In this document: piece by piece, positions 6,197 through 10,887 of the stretch
Numbering within the stretch: position 1 is the stretch's first letter
How the letters are laid out: each line of letters begins with the position of its first letter
Assembly (NCBI GenBank): GCA_030037055.1
Contig: JASHRZ010000115.1
Location: forward strand, 1-11,791
Origin: Alphaproteobacteria bacterium
GTDB taxonomy: Bacteria; Pseudomonadota; Alphaproteobacteria; ATCC43930; CGMCC-115725
Direction: 5' to 3'
DNA: 11,791 bases
The notes under the pieces: model-generated
What the model was told of the DNA's origin: nothing
The model's database searches: none
Seen by the model: the letters and a program-made list of their open reading frames with translations, nothing else
Program-made: the position numbers and the translations under genes

Positions 6197-6724
6197 ATGC
6201 AAATGACTCACATGCGTGTTTGGCTGGCGCTGCCGGCGCTTCTTGGCCTTGCCGCGTTCGCCACCCCCGCCCGGGCGCAGTTTGCGCCAATGGGCGGGCT
6301 CAATGCGATGATGCAGAACCAGATCTATCTCAATCAGCTCGGCAACCAGATGGCCAACCGGGCCGGATGGCAGGCTTACCTGATGATGCAGCAATACCGC
6401 GCCCGCACCGGATTCACTGGAGCGTTTCCCTCCTTCGTGACGCCGGAACAGCAGCGCGAGTCGGCCGCCGCCTTGAGCCGAGCCTACAATGCTTTCCGCG
6501 CCAGCAGCGCGGCAAATTCCGCGGCGCGCGCCGCCGGAGCCGAGAACTTTGCGCTGCATGGCGTCCTCGGCCAGCAAACGATGGTGAACCCGTCGACCGG
6601 AGGGATCTACTACGACGTGCCGAACGACTATAACCATTACTACGCGACGCCGCAGGGCATCTGGGGCACGAACAGCGAGATGTACGCGCCTTGGGGTTCG
6701 ACGCAGCTGATGCCGGTGCGGTGA
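6197..6724 (+). CDS. Secreted or periplasmic protein of unknown function
   Basis: A 175-residue protein with a Sec signal peptide (VWLALPALLGLAAFATPARA, probable cleavage after ARA before QFAP). The mature N-terminus is rich in Met, Gln and Asn (MGGLNAMMQNQIYLNQLGNQ and on), probably a helical region. It is followed by an Ala/Arg/Ser-rich helix around residues 90-120 and an aromatic, Asn/Gly-rich end with YYDVPNDYNHYYATPQGIWG and SEMYAPWGSTQLMPVR. The ATG at 6197 has AGGAG six bases upstream and directly precedes the signal peptide, so the start is secure. I do not recognise the family. The C-terminal 40 residues look like a small beta-structured module (IYYDVPNDY...YYATPQG) that could bind a ligand or pack against another protein. 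It stands alone; a stem-loop just downstream may end its transcript. Confidence 0.8.
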   Translation: MQMTHMRVWLALPALLGLAAFATPARAQFAPMGGLNAMMQNQIYLNQLGNQMANRAGWQAYLMMQQYRARTGFTGAFPSFVTPEQQRESAAALSRAYNAFRASSAANSAARAAGAENFALHGVLGQQTMVNPSTGGIYYDVPNDYNHYYATPQGIWGTNSEMYAPWGSTQLMPVR

Positions 6725-6736
6725 CGCGGGCCGAAT

Positions 6737-6764
6737 GCTCCGGGCGTTTTCAGCCGCCCGGAGC
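6737..6764. terminator. Stem-loop between convergent genes
   Basis: GCTCCGGGCG (6737-6746) pairs perfectly with CGCCCGGAGC (6755-6764) around an 8-base loop. It begins 12 bases after the stop of the secreted protein gene and overlaps the last codons of the opposing MBL remnant. There is no following T-run, so it is not a textbook intrinsic terminator, but the strong 10-bp GC stem is placed to end transcripts from either side. Confidence 0.5.
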
Positions 6765-7235
6765 GCTCCCGGCATAGGCCCGGTCGTAATAGGCGGCAAG
6801 CTCGGACAGCGCCGTCGCGCAACGGCCCGCATAGGAAGAACCATGCATCACCGCAAGGCGGCGAGGATTGAGTCGGGCCAAGCGGCGCAGGGTGGGCCCC
6901 GTAGGCGGCGCGAGCGAACTCGCTTTGAACGCGTCCTCGGCGGCGATCGCGGCGGCAACGATGCTGTCCTCGGTGACCGCCGGTCCGTGCCCGACCTGCG
7001 CAAAGAGATCGCCGGTGAACAGCGTCCCCGTGGTCTCCTCATAGATTAGGCCCGATTCCCAGGCATGCGGCACATGCGGCGTATCGATGTAGCGCACCCG
7101 ACGGCCGCCGAGATCGATCACCTCGCCATCATCGAGCATGCGCGGCGCGCGATCCGCCAGATCGTTGAGCGAGACCCCTGCACGCCGTACGGCTGTGGAT
7201 CACCTTGGGATTGATGTCGATATAGGTCTCCGTGA
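6750..7235 (-). pseudogene. 5'-truncated MBL-fold metallo-hydrolase (flavodiiron/oxygen-binding-type beta-lactamase fold)
   Basis: The intact part, about 129 codons from an ATG at 7139, is the C-terminal half of an MBL-fold protein related to the diiron oxygen-binding (FprA/ODP-like) group. It shows RVRYIDTPHVPHAWESG, TGTLFTGDLFAQVGHGPAVT with the metal-bridging Asp, PTLRRLARLNPRRLAVMHGS with a ligand His, and a closing helix. Upstream in the same frame VSLNDLADRAPR continues the family pattern; then a one-base frame change near 7180 leads into KVIHSRTAC, matching the part just before it. Homology fades near 7235, so the N-terminal half with the metal-binding H-x-E-x-D region is missing. The fragment could be translated but would lack half of the metal site. 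It ends at TGA 6750-6752 inside a stem-loop. Confidence 0.75.
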
Positions 7236-7332
7236 AAATCGGTGCGCGGCCTCCGCTCTTAATCGTCGCGGGTTAGTCTACTCACACCCCCTGCTTGCCG
7301 GCCTGGGCCTCTTATGCCAGTCACCCTGCAGC

Positions 7333-7959
7333 TCACCCCTTCCGCACCACGGCGAACGCAAAGTCCCGACCCGCCCCGCGGTTGAGCGCCTGGTCGATCC
7401 ACAGCATCGCGAACGGCTCGAGAAGCCGCGCGATCCGCAGCGGGCCGGCATCGATCGCCTCGAACCCGATATCGCGCACGAGATCCATGACCACGGGTTT
7501 CTTCGCTGCGTCGTCGCCGGCCACGAACATAACGGGTGTGACGCGATAGCGGGACAGATCCGCCATATTGTCGGCTCCGGTGGTGTTGAAGGCCTTGAAG
7601 ACCGAAGCACCCCTCGCCCATTGGGCGACCAGCTCGCCGCCGGAAGTCGTGTGGCCCAGGACGAGGCCCAACCCCTCGGGTCCCCTGCCCAGCGGGTTGG
7701 TGCAGTCGATGACGATCCTGCCGGAGAGATCGTTGAGGCCGCGAAGTGCCGCTTCGGTGGCGGGCCAGGGCGTGGCCAGCACGATCGCTTCGGCCTTTGC
7801 CGCCGCTTCGGCCGGCGTCGCAAGCCGCTCGGCCGGCAGGTCGCGATACTTGGCATCCGCGGGATGCCGCACGCCGAACCATACCTCGTGGCCGCGCTTC
7901 AACCATCCTGTGCCCAAGGCTCGGCCGACATTGCCGGCGCCAATGACCGCGATGCGCAT
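7333..7959 (-). CDS. NADPH-dependent F420 reductase-like NADP oxidoreductase
   Basis: A 208-residue protein of the F420-dependent NADP oxidoreductase-like family (COG2085 type). The N-terminus MRIAVIGAGNVGRALGTGWL is a Rossmann dinucleotide-binding start (GAGNVG). It is followed by GHEVWFGVRHP, where the Arg suits NADP(H), then AIVLATPWPATEAAL, GRIVIDCTNPLG, and VFKAFNTTGADNM, a family-typical stretch. The C-terminal helices include LEPFAMLWIDQALNRGAGRDF. The true F420 enzymes move hydride between F420H2 and NADP; many bacterial homologues in organisms not known to make F420 have unknown substrates, and that probably applies here. The ATG at 7957-7959 has GGAG about seven bases upstream. It is complete and alone, with decayed DNA on both sides. 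It may be a soluble stress- or metabolite-reducing enzyme. Confidence 0.9.
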   Translation of the reverse strand: MRIAVIGAGNVGRALGTGWLKRGHEVWFGVRHPADAKYRDLPAERLATPAEAAAKAEAIVLATPWPATEAALRGLNDLSGRIVIDCTNPLGRGPEGLGLVLGHTTSGGELVAQWARGASVFKAFNTTGADNMADLSRYRVTPVMFVAGDDAAKKPVVMDLVRDIGFEAIDAGPLRIARLLEPFAMLWIDQALNRGAGRDFAFAVVRKG

Positions 7960-8220
7960 GGTGCCGCTCCGTTGCTGGCTTGCTTGCCCAGCATAGAACG
8001 TCCGTGCGCCGATTGCACTTGAGCGTCATCGCCGCGGGTCCGAACGAGGTGCGGCGGCTCCATCCGTCGCTTCCGAGACATCCTCACTTCCGCTATCGCC
8101 GACGCCGCGGCGGAAATCGCCTGTGAAAAGCTCGACTCACGGGCGAAGAAGCGATCGGCAAAGATCGCCTGTCGTGCGCGGCGGCGGGAAAACGCGTGCT
8201 TCAGGCGGTCTCGCCATCAT
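7960..8220. other. Non-coding or decayed stretch
   Basis: I see no credible gene, repeat or RNA in these 260 bases. It separates the divergent F420-reductase-like gene from an unknown pseudogene and may contain that pseudogene's lost 5' end, since the pseudogene frame loses protein-like character upstream of about 8225. Confidence 0.4.
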
Positions 8221-8898
8221 CGTTATTCAGGCAACCTCGCCGAGGCGAACGTCACCCTGCTGCAGCTCTAACTCGCCTCGCCCCAGGTCGCGGCCTCGCC
8301 GGCCTAGCAGACCTATTTCCACGCGATGCAGGAGAGCCGCGACGCCACGGCGACATCCGCGCGCCGTCAGGCCTGCACCGATTTCGTGGCGAGCTTAGGC
8401 GCCGGCAGCGACGCGAACGAGGCGGTGTGGAACGGCCGTGAGGCCATGACGCTCGGCGAATTCCTCCGCGAGATCGACGAGCACGGCACGGTGAACAGCT
8501 ATTCCGGCCCCGGCATGCTGTCGAAAACCTCGACCTTGAAGGTGACGCTGCTCAAGGCGCAAATGGTCACTATTTCAATGCACAAGATCGAAGTCTAGGC
8601 GGGCAAGCCGATACTGGTCGGCTACGGCATCAAGGACGCGGCCCAGGCAAGCGGTCAAGCGCCGGCAGGCGCGCAGGGCTATTCGACCACGCCAAACGGA
8701 CCCATCACGGTGGAGGGATGGGAGATCTTCATCCCCATCGTCATTGGCTTGAACGGCGCCGAGTCCGAGAAGTGCGAGAAGATCATCGACAACTCCGCGC
8801 CCCGCAAGCTGACGCCGGCGACCAAGGTCTTCTGGCTGCATTGCTGGACCCTGAACGATGTGCGCGTGCATGTCGCAAAGCTGCACCAAGGAGGCTGC
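8221..8898 (+). pseudogene. Pseudogene of unknown family with three in-frame stops at probable Gln codons
   Basis: One frame reads as plausible protein across more than 600 bases but is broken by TAA (8269-8271), TAG (8305-8307) and TAG (8596-8598). Around them it reads SGNLAEANVTLLQL, then LASPQVAASPA, then QTYFHAMQESRDATATSARR, TLGEFLREIDEHGTVNSYSG, LKVTLLKAQMVTISMHKIEV, and after the third stop AGKPILVGYGIKDAAQASGQ and TVEGWEIFIPIVIGLNG, NSAPRKLTPATKVFWLHCWT. Each stop is one C-to-T change from a Gln codon (CAA or CAG). A frame change may follow near 8880. I do not recognise the family. There is no clear start codon or ribosome site; the 5' end is probably lost. The strand IFIPIVIGLN and the acidic/amphipathic helices suggest a soluble, mixed alpha/beta protein. 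Alternatives are stop readthrough or chance open frame in GC-rich DNA. Confidence 0.55.
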
Positions 8899-9130
8899 CC
8901 TCGGGCGCGGCATACGCCTTGTCGCCGAGGCCGCGGATGGTTCGCCTGCGGCATTCGAAGTCGCGTCGCAAGCGACGCAACTCGGCCCGGCGAGGCTGTG
9001 CAGAGGATCGAGCCGACCGAGCACAGCGTCGGTTTCGGTGAGTATCGTGAGCTCAGTCGGCTGATCCAAAACCGTTTGGGCAGCACGTACCGTGGTCATT
9101 CCCAACGCGAGCGGAGCGGCTTGCTGGCGC
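8899..9130. other. No gene recognised; contains a 7-bp dyad
   Basis: Open frames continue here but lose protein-like pattern. GCGTCGC (8963-8969) and GCGACGC (8972-8978) form a perfect 7-bp dyad with a two-base centre. It may be a weak stem at the end of the pseudogene or chance in GC-rich sequence. The right-hand end is downstream of the leftward gene ending at 9131. Confidence 0.35.
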
Positions 9131-9484
9131 TCAGCGTCCGTGACCGCCACCGCCGTGGAAGCCGCCGCCGTGGCCCCGACCACCATGGCCCCAGCCTCCA
9201 GCGCGTCCCCAGCCACCGCGATGCCCCCACTCCCAACCGCCCCAGCCGCCCCAGCCGCCGATATAGCCGAAGGGTCCGTAGCCGTAGTAGTCGTAGTAGG
9301 GATACCCATAGCCGGGCGCATAGGCGTAAGGCAGGCACCCATAGGCCGGCACGTAATAATATCCAGCAGGACAGTTGTAATAGTACTGCGCCATGGCCGG
9401 CCGCGGTGCCGCGACGGTGGCGGCCGCCACAGCCAGCATGGCCGGGACGGTGAGTTTGCGAGCGAGTGATTGGCCGAGGTTCAT
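9131..9484 (-). CDS. Gly/Tyr/Trp/His-rich secreted protein
   Basis: A 117-residue exported protein. It begins MNLGQSLARKLTVPAMLAVA with a Sec signal peptide cleaved probably after PAMA. The mature part has three zones. First is a Tyr- and Pro-rich zone with two cysteines (QYYYNCPAGYYYVPAYGCLP), likely disulfide-bonded. Then comes a Gly/Tyr zone (YAPGYGYPYYDYYGYGPFGY). Last is a low-complexity tail of Gly-Trp repeats (GGWGGWGGW, GGWGRAGGWGHGG) ending in Gly/His/Arg (GRGHGGGFHGGGGHGR). At DNA level the Gly-Trp stretch includes a 9-base tandem repeat near 9236-9262. The His-Gly tail could bind metal ions and the rest resembles cell-envelope or matrix proteins; both are inference. GGGAGG lies five bases before the ATG at 9482-9484. 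It is divergent from a small lipoprotein gene. Confidence 0.82.
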   Translation of the reverse strand: MNLGQSLARKLTVPAMLAVAAATVAAPRPAMAQYYYNCPAGYYYVPAYGCLPYAYAPGYGYPYYDYYGYGPFGYIGGWGGWGGWEWGHRGGWGRAGGWGHGGRGHGGGFHGGGGHGR

Positions 9485-9731
9485 TGTGGCCTCCCACAGC
9501 CTTGGCACGGGCCGCTTGGCGGCCGGCGCGCTGGCCCACGGATGCGGGCTTCCAAAAGGATGTGGAAATGCCAACATTACAAATCGCCCATGCGCAGGAT
9601 TAAATTTAGTTTGGAATGTCCTTCGAGACACTGCCGCAGCGCGCGATATCGCGTTTTTCGGGGCGCCCGGCATCCTGTCATATCAGCGTTGCGTTTATCG
9701 CGAGGCGGCGACGGCACGGTGGGAGATGACT
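9485..9731. promoter_or_regulatory. Divergent intergenic region with AT-rich core and 12-bp palindrome
   Basis: This 247-base gap must carry the promoters for the secreted-protein gene (left) and the lipoprotein gene (right). An AT-rich core lies at about 9570-9620, unusual for this window, and CGCGATATCGCG (9642-9653) is a perfect palindrome followed by five T's. I find no convincing -35/-10 pair on either strand. The palindrome may be an operator. Confidence 0.4.
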
Positions 9732-9935
9732 ATGGTTAAGAGCGAGAAGCATGGAAAGCCGCTGGCGCTTACGATCGTCGTCGCGTTGAGCGGTGCCGTC
9801 GCCCTGTGCCTCGGCGCCTGCGCCCAGGCTACCCCGGCCTGGGGACCGGGCACGCCGCGCAACGGCGCTGGACAGCCGGTCGACTCCATCTACGGCACGC
9901 CGCTTCCCGGCTATCCCGATGTTACGGCGCTTTGA
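9732..9935 (+). CDS. Small lipoprotein
   Basis: A 67-residue protein with a lipoprotein signal peptide: a positively charged start (MVKSEKHGKP), a hydrophobic core (LALTIVVALSGAVALCL) and the lipobox LGAC, with the lipidated Cys at residue 30. The mature part is only 38 residues, rich in Pro, Gly and Thr (AQATPAWGPGTPRNGAGQPV then DSIYGTPLPGYPDVTAL), and probably unfolded. It would be anchored to the outer or inner membrane. GGGAG lies six bases before the ATG at 9732, which I prefer to the ATG at 9726. Function is unknown. Its place next to a divergent secreted Gly/Tyr-rich protein suggests a shared cell-envelope role, which is inference. Confidence 0.75.
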   Translation: MVKSEKHGKPLALTIVVALSGAVALCLGACAQATPAWGPGTPRNGAGQPVDSIYGTPLPGYPDVTAL

Positions 9936-10117
9936 CCCCGTTACTTCAGGCCGGGACCGTCGACGGGTACAGAACGCGGTCCCCGCGCAGGGCGCCGCGT
10001 GTGGCACTCGCCAAGCAAGTGAATTCGCCAGGTCGATGAGCCCCTGGCAATTCGAGGGCGAAGGTCCGAGCGCGCCGCCCGTAATTTTCCGGCGCGAGCG
10101 GGCTCGACACGTCGCAG
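9936..10117. other. No gene recognised
   Basis: Open frames here have no protein-like pattern on either strand. The stretch is downstream of the lipoprotein gene and of the Old Yellow Enzyme scrap, and probably contains decayed remains of the latter that I cannot align by eye. Confidence 0.35.
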
Positions 10118-10228
10118 CCCTGCGCTTGCGCGCGTTATCGGCGCCATGAGGATGCGGCTCCTCAGCCGATAGCGACCGAGCTGGACGGGATCGAAGAGGT
10201 CGGCCACCGCGAGAACGGCGATCCCCAT
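10118..10228 (-). pseudogene. N-terminal scrap of an Old Yellow Enzyme (NADH:flavin oxidoreductase)
   Basis: On the minus strand about 37 codons read ADLFDPVQLGRYRLRSRILM followed by APITRASAG. This is the conserved first beta-strand region of Old Yellow Enzyme family flavoproteins, whose members start 'LFDPLQLG.Y.L.NRIVMAPMTR.RA'. The Thr of this motif normally contacts FMN. After ASAG the reading frame continues but no longer resembles the family, and the FMN-binding barrel is absent. The remnant has an ATG at 10226-10228 and a GTG at 10205-10207 as possible former starts. It is a leftover of a deleted gene. Confidence 0.7.
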
Positions 10229-10323
10229 GAAAGCCGTGTGCAGGACGACGCGGACATCGAGGCAGAGGTTGCGAGCCACCTGAAGGGCTTGATCCTATCG
10301 TCGCGACGGTCGGGGGCGTTTCC

Positions 10324-10584
10324 CTAGGAGGGCACCGGCGCTTCGTCTGCGACGTCCACCACGACGTAGTCGTGCTCCTTCGTCGAAACACGTCTGCGAA
10401 GGCGCCTCGCGATGTCTTCAGCCTCCGCCCGGTGCTCAAAGACGAGCGCAGAGGCCCGAGGACCGAAGCCCAACTGTCGAAGGCCGTTTCTACCCGCCAA
10501 AGCGAAGCCGCGAAGATAGCTGGGAGGCACCTCGCCGCGCCGATCCGTGCGCATGAGAACGAATGCAGCGCTTTTGTCGCTCAT
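10324..10584 (-). CDS. Small hypothetical protein (86 residues)
   Basis: A short soluble protein, MSDKSAAFVLMRTDRRGEVP at the start, then a GFALAGRNGLRQLGFGPRAS stretch, a helix HRAEAEDIARRLRRR, and a strand EHDYVVVDVADE near the end. The layout strand-helix-strand suggests a small alpha/beta fold. I do not recognise the family. The frame is open up to 10644; I choose the ATG at 10582-10584 because the residues before it are not protein-like and GAGGGA lies upstream, though at a long spacing. A FixK/FNR-type TTGA-N6-TCAA site is centred 66 bp upstream of the ATG, and the divergent neighbour has a similar site. This suggests that it is expressed under low oxygen. The gene could be spurious; intact strand-helix-strand pattern and regulated promoter are the main support. 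Confidence 0.55.
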   Translation of the reverse strand: MSDKSAAFVLMRTDRRGEVPPSYLRGFALAGRNGLRQLGFGPRASALVFEHRAEAEDIARRLRRRVSTKEHDYVVVDVADEAPVPS

Positions 10585-10615
10585 CGAAAATTCTGTCCCT
10601 CTGTGCCAGGCCATG

Positions 10616-10648
10616 ATCAATGCGAACGGCGACGAGCATCGCATTGAT
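10616..10648. repeat. 10-bp perfect inverted repeat upstream of the 86-residue protein gene
   Basis: ATCAATGCGA (10616-10625) and TCGCATTGAT (10639-10648) are exact reverse complements with 13 bases between them. The right arm runs into the TTGA-N6-TCAA site at 10644-10657. The left arm lies where the -10 box of the leftward gene would be expected. It may be a regulator site or, in RNA, a hairpin. Confidence 0.5.
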
Positions 10649-10657
10649 GCACGTCAA
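10644..10657 (-). promoter_or_regulatory. FixK/FNR-type site upstream of the 86-residue protein gene
   Basis: TTGATGCACGTCAA has the TTGA-N6-TCAA pattern bound by FNR/FixK regulators in alphaproteobacteria. For class II activation of the leftward gene the start point would be near 10609, leaving a leader of about 25 bases. The -10 match there (ATTGAT, 10616-10621) is weak. Confidence 0.5.
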
Positions 10658-10811
10658 GGCCCAAGGACGAAAGGCGCCGGGATGGTTTCGGCCACGGAGC
10701 GCGCTTCCTTCGCTCGAACGGCCGAACTCAGCCGTGGCGAGCAACGGCTGTGGGGCGCTTATAGACTGACGCTCGCGCGTGGCCAGGGGCCGGGCGATCA
10801 TGCGCTAGCCA

Positions 10812-10825
10812 TTGATCCAGCTCAA
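10812..10825 (+). promoter_or_regulatory. FixK/FNR-type site at class II position before the helix-hairpin-helix gene
   Basis: TTGATCCAGCTCAA matches TTGA-N6-TCAA and nine of ten bases of the FNR consensus TTGAT-N4-ATCAA; the flanking A and T extend the dyad. Its centre, 10818.5, is 41.5 bases before 10860, the start point predicted from the TATCAT box at 10848-10853. This is the classic class II activator geometry, and no -35 box is visible, as expected for an activator-dependent promoter. Confidence 0.68.
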
Positions 10826-10847
10826 TCACCGGCGCGCTCGTCCTCGC

Positions 10848-10853
10848 TATCAT
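10848..10853 (+). promoter_or_regulatory. -10 box of the helix-hairpin-helix gene
   Basis: TATCAT matches five of six bases of TATAAT. Transcription would begin near 10860, giving a leader of about 28 bases before the ATG at 10888. Confidence 0.55.
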
Positions 10854-10887
10854 TTGCGCAGTGAAAATCTGGCGGTACCAGGACTCC

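Noticed and set aside
5987..6844. 285-codon open frame on the minus strand
   Set aside because: It is antisense to the secreted protein gene, which has a strong ribosome site and signal peptide.
7138..8022. 294-codon open frame on the plus strand
   Set aside because: It is antisense to the F420-reductase-like gene.
8963..8978. 7-bp GC-rich dyad considered as a terminator
   Set aside because: The two-base centre cannot form a hairpin loop without opening the stem, and there is no T-run; kept only as a note in the surrounding stretch.
9229..9265. Short tandem repeats considered as a CRISPR or satellite
   Set aside because: They are 9-base codon repeats for Gly-Gly-Trp within the secreted protein gene; there are no spacers.
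8575..9342. 255-codon open frame on the minus strand
   Set aside because: It starts inside the Gly/Trp-rich gene in another frame and runs antisense to the pseudogene; it is Ala/Thr/Arg-rich with no fold-like pattern.
9678..10439. 253-codon open frame on the minus strand
   Set aside because: It runs through the lipoprotein gene and the Old Yellow Enzyme scrap in the wrong frame and contains no family motif.
10547..10864. 105-codon open frame on the plus strand
   Set aside because: It overlaps the 86-residue gene and crosses both FixK/FNR-type sites; its translation shows no pattern and no ribosome site.
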